From: Mycolicibacterium porcinum
GTDB taxonomy: Bacteria; Actinomycetota; Actinomycetes; Mycobacteriales; Mycobacteriaceae
Assembly (NCBI GenBank): GCA_001942045.1
Contig: MSTD01000038.1
Span: 25,776-59,660, forward strand
Direction: 5' to 3'
Length of the DNA stretch: 33,885 nucleotides
How positions within the stretch are numbered: the first letter of the stretch is position 1; the number at the start of each line of letters is the position of its first letter. The translations under genes were made by a program, and so were the position numbers. Positions 26,946 to 33,885 of the stretch are shown piece after piece. The notes under the pieces were generated by a model. That model saw only the letters and a program-made list of their open reading frames with translations, had not been told where the DNA came from and did no database searches.

Positions 26946-27760
26946 CCGCGGGACTTCCGCCCGCCGTCAGCTGTTCTCATGGCGCGGTCCAGCAGGTATG
27001 GGCTGTGCGCGTTGACCAGCAGCAGATCCGGCTCGCTGGTGCTCCAGAGTTCGCCCAGCCGTTGATGGTTGGCCCGCACCTGGTGGCGGTCGAAGGCGAC
27101 GGCACGTTCGGGGGCGGTGAGCGTCCGCGGCGCAGTGCGACTGCCGTCGACCTGCCCGTGATGGTAGAACGCATCCCCGGCGTGCAGGATCCAACGATCT
27201 CCGGTGTCCACTGCGACAGCGGCATGGCCGCGGGTGTGCCCGGGCAGCGGAATCAGTACGATCCCCGGCGAGATCTCGGTGAGTTGCTTGGCGCCGGGGA
27301 AATCGCGCCAGGCTTCCCCGGCGGCGGGGTGGTGCTCGACGAGTACCGGGCCGTGAGAGCGTTGCGCCCGGCGGTAGCGCTGCTTCTCCACGAATGTCGC
27401 GGGGTGAGCGGCGGCGAATGATTCGTCGGCGGTGAGATGCACTCTGGCCCAAGGGAAGTCAGCCAGGCCGCCGGCGTGATCGGCATCGAAGTGGGTGAGG
27501 ACGATGTCGCGGACCTCCCGCGGATCATGCCCGAGTTCGCGGATCTGGTTGATCGCGGTTTCGGCGGGGTCGTAGACCGGGCGTACGAGGAACCGCGCGG
27601 CACCGAAACGTAGTCCGGGTGCCGCGATGTCGCGCAGGCCGAAGCCCGAGTCGACCAGGGCCAGGCCGTGGTCGGTTTCGATCAGCAACACGTGGCAGAC
27701 CAGCCCTCCCGGGGTTGCGGGTGGCCGCATGGTGCCGCAGTTGAGGTGATGGACCTTCAT
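26942..27760 (-). CDS. Metallo-beta-lactamase-fold hydrolase
   Basis: A 272-residue MBL-fold protein of the lactonase/glyoxalase-like branch. The metal site is THFDADHAGG: His90, Asp92 (in place of the usual second His), Asp94 and His95. Further ligands are His175 in LPGHTRGHAAV, Asp196 in HAGDAFYH and His252 in NAHSPYL. The HxDxDH variant is seen in a whole subgroup of these enzymes, so the site need not be dead. Likely an intracellular hydrolase of a lactone or ester; the substrate is unknown. It starts 6 nt after the SnoaL stop with a weak ribosome site, so it is translationally coupled to it. Its 3' end overlaps the HNH gene by four bases. Confidence 0.88.
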   Translation of the reverse strand: MKVHHLNCGTMRPPATPGGLVCHVLLIETDHGLALVDSGFGLRDIAAPGLRFGAARFLVRPVYDPAETAINQIRELGHDPREVRDIVLTHFDADHAGGLADFPWARVHLTADESFAAAHPATFVEKQRYRRAQRSHGPVLVEHHPAAGEAWRDFPGAKQLTEISPGIVLIPLPGHTRGHAAVAVDTGDRWILHAGDAFYHHGQVDGSRTAPRTLTAPERAVAFDRHQVRANHQRLGELWSTSEPDLLLVNAHSPYLLDRAMRTADGGRKSRG

Positions 27761-27766
27761 CGCGGG

Positions 27767-28321
27767 CTACAGCTCGACCGGCGCGGTGTTGACGAGGAGC
27801 GGGTCCGGCGTGCTGGACATGGCCCGTAACCCGCGCAGGCCCCGGAGCACCCGCGGCCAGTTGCGCGGGTCGCGCAGATTGAGCTCGGCGAGCAGTTGGC
27901 CGAACATCGACAGGGTGTCGAAGTAGATCCGCTCGGTGACCAGATTCTCGTCCTGGTCGAAGATGAAGTAGGCCGTCATCCTGGTCCGGTGCCGGCCGCC
28001 GGTCGGAGGGATGGCTCCGAGTGGGCCCAAATGTGTTCCGGTCAGCCAGAATTCGACGATGACGGCGTCGGCGCTGTGGCGTAGAGCGATGATCTCGTGG
28101 TCCTGGTCGGGAAATGCGACGCGGGTGTCGTGGTAGTACCCGCGGACCTGTGCGTCGCCGTCGTGCACGGTGAGGGTGGGGATGATCTCGTAGTGCGGGT
28201 GGGGGAAGGTGGCCAGCACGTCGTCCCAGTCCTGCCGGACCTCGTCGTGGAAGTGGTCGAGGACGAGTTTCTCGCGAGCCTGCAACACCTCGACGGGTGG
28301 CATGCGTAGACGGTCGGGCAT
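27767..28321 (-). CDS. SnoaL-like/NTF2-fold polyketide-cyclase-type protein
   Basis: A 184-residue protein of the NTF2-like (SnoaL/ester cyclase) superfamily. The N-terminal helix segment VLQAREKLVLDHFHDEVRQDWDDVLATFPHPHYE is followed by the cone-shaped beta-sheet pattern, with GYYHDTRVAFPDQDHEI, EFWLTGTHLG and RMTAYFIFDQDENLVTERIYFD. Members cyclise or isomerise small hydrophobic molecules, or only bind them. Ribosome site AGGAG lies 6 nt before ATG 28321. It is divergent from a TetR gene across a strong palindrome and is followed by the MBL hydrolase, forming a two-gene operon that is probably induced by the TetR ligand. Confidence 0.85.
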   Translation of the reverse strand: MPDRLRMPPVEVLQAREKLVLDHFHDEVRQDWDDVLATFPHPHYEIIPTLTVHDGDAQVRGYYHDTRVAFPDQDHEIIALRHSADAVIVEFWLTGTHLGPLGAIPPTGGRHRTRMTAYFIFDQDENLVTERIYFDTLSMFGQLLAELNLRDPRNWPRVLRGLRGLRAMSSTPDPLLVNTAPVEL

Positions 28322-28341
28322 CGTGTGCTCCTGTACGGGAA

Positions 28342-28396
28342 GCTATTCCCACGGGGTGGATTTATCGTTAAAATAACCCCACGGTGTGGGAATAGC
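28342..28396. promoter_or_regulatory. TetR operator pair between snoaL-like and tetR genes
   Basis: GCTATTCCCAC (28342–28352) and GTGGGAATAGC (28386–28396) are perfect 11-bp inverted arms 33 bp apart. Each arm is itself half of a smaller palindrome: CCCAC-GGT-GTGGG at 28378–28390 and CCAC-GGG-GTGG at 28349–28359. The AT-rich centre holds -10 elements for both directions (TAAAAT plus, 28369–28374; TATTTT minus, 28375–28370). This is the layout of a repressor that silences itself and the snoaL–MBL operon. Confidence 0.75.
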
Positions 28397-28411
28397 AATG
28401 GTTGAGGAACA

Positions 28412-29149
28412 ATGCCAGTCATGACCGGTGCGGTGAACAGGCGAACTGACGGTGCACCGCGTCGCGGTAGGCCACCCAAGGCACAGGCTCAGTTGACCCG
28501 GGCGGCGATCCGCGATGCCGCCCTCGCGGTGATCGACCGCGAGGGGATCGCGGCGGTGAGTATGCGCTCCGTCGGCCGGGTGTTGGGCGTCGACGCCAAG
28601 AGCCTCTATCACTACGTCGAGGGCAAGGACGACCTGCTCGACGCGGTCGCCGAACACATCCTCGAACAGCTTCGGATCCCGTCGGCCACCGGCGATTTCG
28701 GCGCCGACCTGCGCAACCTGGGACATGAGTTCCGTCGTGTCACGCTGGCCCATCCCGAGGCCGCGACCCTCGTGCTGACCCGGCAGTTGTCATCGATGTC
28801 CGGACTGGCGCCGATCGAGGCCGTACTCACCGTGCTGCGTCGGACCGGCATTTCGGCGGGGGAGTCCGTGCACTTGCTGCGGACCTTGCTTGCCGCGCTG
28901 ATCGGCACTCTGTTGCGCGAGGTGTCTGCCGGGCCGACGTTCGGCGCCGGTACCGTCGCCGGGGTCGCCGAGCGCCGGAAGACGCTGGAGGCGTCGGGCC
29001 TGGCCGAGGTGACGGCCGCGGCGCCGTACCTCGCTCGGTTCGATCGGGACGACGAGTTCGAGGCCACGCTCGATTTCATCGTGGACCTGGTCGGGTGCCG
29101 CGCGGCAGCCGCCGGATCTACAGATCGAGCACCCAGTTCTGGCCGTTGA
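28412..29149 (+). CDS. TetR-family regulator (TetR_C_1 type)
   Basis: A 245-residue regulator. A basic N-terminal arm RRGRPPKAQAQLTRAAI leads into the helix-turn-helix (about residues 27–75, with GIAAVSMRSVGRVLGVDAKSLYHYVEGKDDLL). The rest is the ligand-binding domain, resembling TetR proper. It probably represses the divergent SnoaL–MBL operon and itself through the palindromes at 28342–28396; the inducer is unknown. ATG 28412 has GAGG 4 nt upstream; ATG 28421 is an alternative. The last 32 bp overlap, tail to tail, the end of the GNAT gene, so the C-terminal residues STDRAPSSGR may be a recent extension. Confidence 0.9.
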   Translation: MPVMTGAVNRRTDGAPRRGRPPKAQAQLTRAAIRDAALAVIDREGIAAVSMRSVGRVLGVDAKSLYHYVEGKDDLLDAVAEHILEQLRIPSATGDFGADLRNLGHEFRRVTLAHPEAATLVLTRQLSSMSGLAPIEAVLTVLRRTGISAGESVHLLRTLLAALIGTLLREVSAGPTFGAGTVAGVAERRKTLEASGLAEVTAAAPYLARFDRDDEFEATLDFIVDLVGCRAAAAGSTDRAPSSGR

Positions 29150-29624
29150 GGTCGTGGCCGAAACTGTGGTGACGTTCCTCGTCGACGAGCCGGAAACCGA
29201 AGTCCTGGTATATCTTTCGCGCAGCGACGAGAACGTCGTTGGTCCACAGGGTGACCTGGCGATAGCCGGCTTCGCGCGCGAATCTCAGGCATTCTCCGAC
29301 CAGGCGCGTGCCCAGTCCGAGCCCACGTGCGCGTGGGGCGACCAACAGAATGCGTAGTTTCGCCACGGTCGGCTCAGCGGATGCCATACAGAAGATGCAC
29401 CCGGCGCGCTCGCCGTCGACTTCGGCGATCCAGCCCGCCTCCCGGGCCGGGTCATGGGTTTCGGCATAGTCCGCCACGATCCGGGCGACGAGCGTCTCGA
29501 AGTCGGTGTTCCAACCGAACTGCTGGTCGTAGACCTCACCGTGAGCCAGCACCACCCAGCCCAGATCTCCGGGACGGTCGGCACGTCGCAGCACCACGCG
29601 CCTCTGGTCGACGTCCTGCGACAT
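29118..29624 (-). CDS. GNAT-family N-acetyltransferase
   Basis: A 168-residue acetyltransferase. The acetyl-CoA pyrophosphate-binding motif A is ILLVAPRARGLGLGTRLVGECLRFA (R100-G-L-G103-L-G105), followed by VTLWTNDVLVAARKIYQDFGFRLVDEE, the usual alpha4/beta6 segment near residues 125–150. The sequence resembles the acetyltransferase half of MarR–GNAT fusion proteins, but no MarR domain is present. The substrate is unknown (an amine, antibiotic or peptide). GGAGGT lies 6 nt before ATG 29624. It is divergent from the second TetR gene across a 28-bp palindrome and is probably repressed by it. Confidence 0.88.
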   Translation of the reverse strand: MSQDVDQRRVVLRRADRPGDLGWVVLAHGEVYDQQFGWNTDFETLVARIVADYAETHDPAREAGWIAEVDGERAGCIFCMASAEPTVAKLRILLVAPRARGLGLGTRLVGECLRFAREAGYRQVTLWTNDVLVAARKIYQDFGFRLVDEERHHSFGHDLNGQNWVLDL

Positions 29625-29644
29625 CGCTGGACCTCCGGATCGAA

Positions 29645-29672
29645 CGCTACTGACACACTCGTTTCAGTAGCG
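29645..29672. promoter_or_regulatory. 28-bp operator palindrome between the GNAT gene and the second tetR
   Basis: CGCTACTGA (29645–29653) and TCAGTAGCG (29664–29672) are perfect 9-bp arms around a 10-bp centre that adds further symmetric AC/GT pairs. It overlaps the GNAT -10 (TAGCGT, minus, 29649–29644) and lies directly against the tetR -10 (TAGGCT, 29674–29679). A dimer here would block both. Confidence 0.8.
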
Positions 29673-29673
29673 G

Positions 29674-29679
29674 TAGGCT
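29674..29679 (+). promoter_or_regulatory. Putative -10 element (TAGGCT) of the second tetR gene
   Basis: TAGGCT ends 6 nt before the GTG at 29686 with no ribosome site, predicting a leaderless message. The operator palindrome ends one base upstream. Confidence 0.5.
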
Positions 29680-29685
29680 ATCAAC

Positions 29686-30273
29686 GTGGCCGTGGACACG
29701 ACAACCCCGTCAGCCCGGAAAATCGAACTCCTCGAGGCCGCATATCGCTACGTACTCGCGCACGGTCTCAGTGATTTGTCACTGCGCCCACTGGCGGCGG
29801 CAATCGGGACCAGCCCGCGCGTTCTGCTGTTCCTGTTCGGCAGCAAGGACGGTTTGGTGCGTGCGCTACTGGCGCGAGCCCGTGCCGACGAACTCGTGCT
29901 CCTTGCGCGCCTCCGGGACGGCGCCGACACCTGCGACGTCGGGTTGGCCACGGCAGTTGAGAAGGTCTGGAATTGGCTTGTCGCCGTGGAACATCGGCCG
30001 CTGCTGACGCTGTGGACGGAGGCTTACGCGCGGTCACTCGTCGAACCGGACGGGGCGTGGGCGGGCTTCGCCCGCGAAACCGTCGAGGACTGGCTCGTCG
30101 TCTTGGCGAAATCCCAACCGGCGCAAGAGAAGAACAACGACGCCGACGCCGCTGCCCGGACGCTGGCGCTGGCGACGTTACGTGGGGCGCTGCTCGACGT
30201 GCTGGCCACCGGCGACACCGAGCGCGTCACCGCAGCGGTCCATTTGCACGTCGAGCAGCTGCGCGGCTCTTAG
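29686..30273 (+). CDS. TetR-family regulator of the GNAT gene
   Basis: A 195-residue TetR-type protein. The helix-turn-helix is at about residues 10–60 ([49 protein letters not shown]). The C-terminal half is an all-helical ligand domain without recognised subfamily features. The probable target is the 28-bp palindrome just upstream, controlling itself and the divergent acetyltransferase gene. The start is GTG 29686, with a leaderless-type promoter. The stop overlaps the convergent aldo-keto reductase by 4 bp (TTAG, 30270–30273). Confidence 0.88.
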   Translation: MAVDTTTPSARKIELLEAAYRYVLAHGLSDLSLRPLAAAIGTSPRVLLFLFGSKDGLVRALLARARADELVLLARLRDGADTCDVGLATAVEKVWNWLVAVEHRPLLTLWTEAYARSLVEPDGAWAGFARETVEDWLVVLAKSQPAQEKNNDADAAARTLALATLRGALLDVLATGDTERVTAAVHLHVEQLRGS

Positions 30274-31112
30274 CCCGTGAAGGTCGCCGGGTCCGGCCGG
30301 AACCGGGTGCCGTCGTCGAGGCCGTTGAGGCTCTCCATCTGCTCGGCGGTCAGTTCGAAGCCGAATACGTCGAGATTGGACGCGATCCGCTCGGGGTTCG
30401 TCGAGCGGGAGATCACACTGTTGCCCAGCTGGATGCTCCACCGGATCAACACCTGCGCCGGGGTCTTGCCGTGCGCCTCGGCGATGGCGGTGACCACCGG
30501 GTTGTCCAGCAGGTTGCCGACGCCGAGCGGGCTGTAGGCCTGCGTGACGACGTTGTACTTGGCATTGGCCTCGCGCCAGGCACTCTGGTTGAGCAACGGA
30601 TGCAGTTCGATCTGGTTCACCGCGGGGGCGACGAAGGTCAGGTCGACGATCGTCGACAGGTTGTCCGGGCTGAAGTTGGACACGCCGGTCGAGCGGGCCA
30701 GCCCCTCCTGCTTCAGCGCCATCAGCCCACCCCAGCTGTCGACGTACTTGCTGATGTCGTCGCCGGGCCAATGGATCAGGTACAGGTCCACGTAGTCCAG
30801 GCCGAGGCGTTCCAGGCTGGCGCGCCCGGCGTTCTGGGACGACTGGAATCCGTGATCGGCGATGGCCAGCTTGGTCGTCACTGAGATGTCTTCGCGCGGA
30901 ATTCCCGATGCTGCGATGGCGCGGCCGACGCCGGCCTCGTTGTCATAGGCGGCGGCGGTGTCGATCAGGCGGTGACCGGCCTCCAGCGCCGCCGACACCA
31001 CGCGCTCCGCTTCGGAATCCGAGAGCCCGCCGACGCCGATTCCGACGGCCGGGATCGTACGGTCGTCGTTGAGCTTGACGGTGGGAATCGCAGCCCCGTC
31101 CGAGGAGGTCAT
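30270..31112 (-). CDS. Aldo-keto reductase, diverged paralogue
   Basis: A 280-residue (beta/alpha)8 NAD(P)H-dependent reductase. The catalytic tetrad is intact: Asp51, Tyr56 ([11 protein letters not shown]), Lys81 (TTKL) and His114 (YLIHWP). It differs from its neighbour at two functional places. Loop A reads GIGVGGLSD, losing the Trp that usually lines the substrate pocket. The cofactor 2'-phosphate motif reads [10 protein letters not shown] instead of [10 protein letters not shown], which may alter NADPH preference. It lies 5 nt downstream of the second AKR gene and is co-transcribed with it. M. smegmatis is known to have such an adjacent pair, M. tuberculosis a single copy (Rv2971). Likely role: reduction of reactive aldehydes or dicarbonyls. 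Confidence 0.92.
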   Translation of the reverse strand: MTSSDGAAIPTVKLNDDRTIPAVGIGVGGLSDSEAERVVSAALEAGHRLIDTAAAYDNEAGVGRAIAASGIPREDISVTTKLAIADHGFQSSQNAGRASLERLGLDYVDLYLIHWPGDDISKYVDSWGGLMALKQEGLARSTGVSNFSPDNLSTIVDLTFVAPAVNQIELHPLLNQSAWREANAKYNVVTQAYSPLGVGNLLDNPVVTAIAEAHGKTPAQVLIRWSIQLGNSVISRSTNPERIASNLDVFGFELTAEQMESLNGLDDGTRFRPDPATFTG

Positions 31113-31117
31113 GGCAC

Positions 31118-31960
31118 CTATCCTGTGAAGTTGAAGGTTCGAGGATCGGGTCCCAGGCGGGTATCCGTCTCCAACGTGGCAATGGCCGACATGTCGGACT
31201 CATCGAGATCGAAGTCGAACACGTCGAAATTACTCACAATCCGCGCTGGGTTCACCGACTTGGGGATGACGATATTACCCAGGTGGATATGCCACCTAAT
31301 CAGTACCTGGGCGGGGGTTTTACCGTGCCGCTCGGCGATGCCGGTGATGACCGGATCGGAGAGCAGAGACCCCTGGCCCAGCGGGCTCCACGCCTCGGTG
31401 GCGATCCCCAACCTGGCGTGTACCTCGCGAAGCTCGTGTTGCGGCAGCAACGGATGCAGTTCGACCTGATTGACCGCGGGGACGATGCCGGTGGAATCGA
31501 TGAGAACGGTCAGGTGCTCGGGCTCGAAGTTGCTCACCCCGATGGACCGGACCCGGCCCTGGTCGTGCAGATGAGCGAACGCTTTGAACGTGTCGACGTA
31601 GGCGTTGTTGGCCGGCACCGGCCAGTGGATCAGATACAGGTCGAGGTAGTCGACGCCGAGCCGGTCCAGGCTCGCGTCGAACGCGGCCAGCGTCGAGTCA
31701 TATCCCTGTTCGCTGTTCCACAGTTTGGTCACCAGGAACACGTCCTCGCGGGGGACGCCGGATTCGACCAGGCCGCGGCCGGTCTCGACCTCGTTCTGGT
31801 AGGCGGCGGCGGTGTCGATGTGCCGATACCCCGCCTGCAGGGCCGCGCTCACGGCGCGCACGGTGTCCTCGGCAGGGGTCTGCCAAACCCCCAACCCGAC
31901 TTGCGGTATCGAATTACCGTCGTTGAGCGTGACACGAGGACTCACAGAGGGAGCAGCCAT
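31118..31960 (-). CDS. Aldo-keto reductase (Rv2971-type)
   Basis: A 280-residue aldo-keto reductase of the AKR5-like class. The tetrad is Asp49, Tyr54 ([11 protein letters not shown]), Lys79 (VTKLWN) and His112 (YLIHWP). Loop A keeps Trp26 (GLGVWQTP) and the NADPH clamp [10 protein letters not shown] keeps Lys224, Ser225 and Arg230, so this is the canonical member of the pair. It is thought to detoxify aldehydes and dicarbonyls such as methylglyoxal. The ATG at 31960–31958 overlaps the divergent lipN ATG (31959–31961) within one CATG. No ribosome site or -10 is evident, and a GTG at codon 6 is a possible alternative start. Confidence 0.94.
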   Translation of the reverse strand: MAAPSVSPRVTLNDGNSIPQVGLGVWQTPAEDTVRAVSAALQAGYRHIDTAAAYQNEVETGRGLVESGVPREDVFLVTKLWNSEQGYDSTLAAFDASLDRLGVDYLDLYLIHWPVPANNAYVDTFKAFAHLHDQGRVRSIGVSNFEPEHLTVLIDSTGIVPAVNQVELHPLLPQHELREVHARLGIATEAWSPLGQGSLLSDPVITGIAERHGKTPAQVLIRWHIHLGNIVIPKSVNPARIVSNFDVFDFDLDESDMSAIATLETDTRLGPDPRTFNFTG

Positions 31961-33095
31961 GACGGAAAGTCTGCCAGGCGGGCAGGCAAGAGGTGGATCA
32001 GACGGTCATCGCCGGGATCCGGTCAAACAGGCTCTGCTCGAGCGGGCGACGGGGTTCACCCTGGCCGCGATCCCGCGGATCTCGGATCGGACGAAGCGGC
32101 TGCTCCTGGGCGGGCGTTCGGTGGTCGTCGACGGAAACACCCTGGACACCACGCTGCAGTTCACCCTGGCCGCCCAACACGCGGCCGGAGTGGGCGGCTT
32201 GGTCGCCGATTACAGTCCGGAGTCCGGTGTCGCTGTCTCGCGGGCCGCGCTGCAGGTGACGGCGGGCATGCTCAAGGCCCGAATCCGTGCCGATGTGACC
32301 GAGATTTCGATTCCCGGCCCGGCCGGGCCGATGCCGGCGCGACGGTATGTCCCCGATGGCACCGGGGCGCCGGCGATTCCGGCACTGCTGCTGTACTTCC
32401 ACGGTGGCGGGTTCGTGATCGGTGGCCTCGACACCCATGACGGCCTGTGCCGGCTGATCTGCCGGGACGGCGGAATTCAGGTGATCTCCGTCGACTACCG
32501 GCTCGCGCCTGAGCACAAGGCGCCGGCTGCGGTCGACGATGCCTATGCCGCCTACCGCTGGGCGCTCGACCACGCCGCCGGCCTGGGTGCGACGCGGATC
32601 GTGGTCGGCGGGGACAGTGCGGGCGGCAACCTGGCCGCCGTGGTGGCTCAGCAGGCCCGCGACTCCGAACTGCCGCTGCCCGCCCTGCAGCTGCTGCTCT
32701 ATCCGGTCACCGACTTTTCGAGTGAGACTCGATCCAAGACGCTGTTCGCAGACGGGTATTTCCTGGGGAAACGCGACATGGACTGGTTTGCCGGGCACTA
32801 CCTCGACGGCGCCGAGGTCTCGGCCGAGGACCCGCTGGTGTCCCCGTTGCTCAGCGAGGATCTCTCCGGCCTGCCGCCTGCGCTGGTGGTCACAGCCGGT
32901 TTCGATCCGTTGCGGGACGAGGGCAACCGCTACGCCAGGGCCATGCGCGACGCCGGGGTGGTGGTGGACCTCCGGGAAGAGCGTTCGATGATCCACGCGT
33001 TCGCCAACTTCTTTCCGCTGGGCGGGGGCAGTGCCACCGCAACGGGCGCAATGGTCTCGGCGCTGCGGGCGCATCTCAGCCACGCCGAAAGTTGA
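31959..33095 (+). CDS. lipN: Hormone-sensitive-lipase-family esterase LipN
   Basis: A 378-residue alpha/beta-hydrolase of the HSL/GDXG family. The oxyanion motif is HGGG in LYFHGGGFVIGG, the nucleophile is Ser220 in GGDSAGGN, and the acid Asp is in GFDPLRDEGN. The base His is in MIHAFANFF near the C-terminus. There is no signal peptide, so it is probably cytosolic, acting on short-chain esters. Length and position (between the AKR gene and the DsbA-like gene) match LipN (Rv2970c). The frame is open upstream into the antisense of AKR, but ATG 31959 with GAGGGAG about 5 nt before it is supported. A TACCGT element (31915–31920) may be the -10. Confidence 0.93.
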   Translation: MTESLPGGQARGGSDGHRRDPVKQALLERATGFTLAAIPRISDRTKRLLLGGRSVVVDGNTLDTTLQFTLAAQHAAGVGGLVADYSPESGVAVSRAALQVTAGMLKARIRADVTEISIPGPAGPMPARRYVPDGTGAPAIPALLLYFHGGGFVIGGLDTHDGLCRLICRDGGIQVISVDYRLAPEHKAPAAVDDAYAAYRWALDHAAGLGATRIVVGGDSAGGNLAAVVAQQARDSELPLPALQLLLYPVTDFSSETRSKTLFADGYFLGKRDMDWFAGHYLDGAEVSAEDPLVSPLLSEDLSGLPPALVVTAGFDPLRDEGNRYARAMRDAGVVVDLREERSMIHAFANFFPLGGGSATATGAMVSALRAHLSHAES

Positions 33096-33109
33096 CCCGT
33101 CGACGCCGG

Positions 33110-33115
33110 TACTCT
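33110..33115 (+). promoter_or_regulatory. Putative -10 element (TACTCT) of the DsbA-like gene
   Basis: TACTCT ends 7 nt before the GTG at 33123 without a ribosome site between, predicting a leaderless transcript separate from lipN. Confidence 0.45.
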
Positions 33116-33122
33116 TGTCGGC

Positions 33123-33885
33123 GTGGCCAAACCGAAGAAGACCGCGAAGTACGACCTCAAGGCGGCCGACCGCAAGCGCAACCTGTTCATTCAGATCGGC
33201 CTGACAGCCATCGTGGTGCTATTCGCCGTCGGCCTGGTGCTCTACATCGTGACGACCGGCCACAAGCGTCCGGCGGCCGGGGAAGCCCGGGCCGTGCACG
33301 TCGCGGCGCCCAACGTGATCACCAAAGAGGGCACCTCCGAGCCCAAGGTGACGCTGAGCCTCTTCGAGGATTTCCTCTGCCCCGCGTGCGGTCACGTGGA
33401 GCAACAGTTCGGCCCGACCATCAACAAGCTCATCGACTCCGGCGCGGTAGCCGTCGACTACCACATGGTGGCGATCCTGGACAAGGCCGGCAACGGCTAC
33501 TCGTCGCGGGCCGGTGGTGCCGCGTACTGCGTCGCCGATGAGTCGGTCGATGCGTTCCGCCGATTCCACACCGCGCTCTTCACCCCGGGGATCCAGCCGC
33601 AGGAGGGGGGCGGTGTCTACCCCGACAACGCCCGGATCATCGAGCTGGCTCGCCAGGCCGGCGCCGCCGGTGAGGTGCCCGACTGCATCACCAAGGGCCG
33701 CTACGTGGAGATGGTGCAGGGCATGGCCGCGGCCGGTGGGATCAACTCGACACCGACCATTCGGTTCAACGGCGAGGACTTCGACCTGACCACGCCCGAT
33801 GCGCTGATCGCGAAGGTCAAGGAGATCGTCGGCGACCTGCCCGCGTTGAAGGGCCCGGCTCCCGGCCCCGGTGCTCCCGCAGCCC
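33123..33885 (+). CDS. DsbA-like thiol:disulfide oxidoreductase (3' end outside window)
   Basis: Translation from GTG 33123 stays open to the window edge (254 complete codons). A basic N-terminus (VAKPKKTAKYDLKAADRKRN) is followed by one transmembrane helix (LFIQIGLTAIVVLFAVGLVLYIV, about 21–43), then an external thioredoxin-fold domain. The active site is CPAC (Cys86, Cys89) in FEDFLCPACGHVEQQF, and the cis-Pro is Pro211 in NSTPTIRF. Two more cysteines, Cys136 and Cys188, match the second disulfide known in M. tuberculosis DsbA (Rv2969c). It should insert disulfides into exported proteins. In M. tuberculosis the VKOR partner gene follows, just beyond this window. The end is a Pro/Ala/Gly tail. 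The lipN stop is 27 bp upstream. Confidence 0.93.
   Translation, partial: MAKPKKTAKYDLKAADRKRNLFIQIGLTAIVVLFAVGLVLYIVTTGHKRPAAGEARAVHVAAPNVITKEGTSEPKVTLSLFEDFLCPACGHVEQQFGPTINKLIDSGAVAVDYHMVAILDKAGNGYSSRAGGAAYCVADESVDAFRRFHTALFTPGIQPQEGGGVYPDNARIIELARQAGAAGEVPDCITKGRYVEMVQGMAAAGGINSTPTIRFNGEDFDLTTPDALIAKVKEIVGDLPALKGPAPGPGAPAA

Noticed and set aside
28342..28396. Transcription terminator or attenuator
   Set aside because: It lies between divergent start codons, its -10 elements are inside the spacer, and half-palindrome structure fits protein binding better.
26942..31112. Genomic island or prophage insertion
   Set aside because: No integrase, transposase, attachment repeat or tRNA junction, and no composition shift that I could judge by eye; it looks like ordinary accessory gene gain.

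Overview
The window is a high-GC actinobacterial chromosome segment, almost certainly from a mycobacterium and most likely a fast-grower (Mycolicibacterium-like). The gene order serA–leuB–(MFS)–FAH–gltX–tRNA–iclR–leuCD–hupB–mutT1–ppk–fbiD–gpsA–ddl–DUF3515–thiL–ung–rpmB–DAK–recG–HNH–AKR–lipN–dsbA follows what I know of the M. tuberculosis Rv2996c–Rv2969c block. A 208-residue Lys/Ala-tailed HupB and two adjacent aldo-keto reductases resemble M. smegmatis. Species was not determined; no search could be run.

Layout. 1–1643: 3' end of serA overlapping leuB. 1644–4936: two large imperfect palindromes, a RibD-type reductase, an MFS exporter with an operator-like palindrome, and a secreted lipase. 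4997–7631: FAH-family hydrolase, gltX, tRNA-Gln(CTG), tRNA-Glu(CTC) and a near-perfect terminator. 7732–10613: an IclR regulator divergent from leuC-leuD, with a palindrome over the shared promoter. 10829–11455: hupB with seven 27-bp tandem repeats. 11496–15375 (minus strand): fbiD→ppk→mutT1. 15440–18757 (plus): gpsA, a PLP Cys/Met-type enzyme and ddl. 18778–19609 (minus): a stand-alone Lrp/AsnC sensor domain and a DUF3515 membrane protein. 19716–22091: thiL, ung, a Pro-rich lipoprotein and zinc-ribbon rpmB. 22352–26945: a DAK/FakA-like protein, recG and a secreted HNH nuclease with overlapping ends. 26942–31960: the accessory part, with two TetR-type regulatory units (SnoaL + metallo-beta-lactamase fold; GNAT acetyltransferase) and two tandem aldo-keto reductases. 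31959–33885: lipN, then a DsbA-like oxidoreductase that runs off the edge.

How it works together. Most of the window is housekeeping: serine and leucine synthesis, Glu/Gln tRNA supply, F420 synthesis (fbiD), nucleotide-pool hygiene (mutT1), polyphosphate (ppk), phospholipid backbone (gpsA), cell wall (ddl), thiamine (thiL) and DNA repair (ung, recG). The regulatory content is richer than usual: self-consistent operator palindromes sit between iclR/leuC, snoaL/tetR and GNAT/tetR, and at the MFS gene. At least seven genes have a TANNNT -10 element 6–9 nt before a GTG or ATG, the layout of mycobacterial leaderless transcripts.

I found no CRISPR array, insertion sequence, prophage or clear undescribed multi-gene defence system. 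The best candidates for new biology are the TetR-controlled SnoaL–MBL pair, the TetR/GNAT palindrome, the diverged AKR pair with a start codon overlapping lipN, and the two long imperfect palindromes after leuB.
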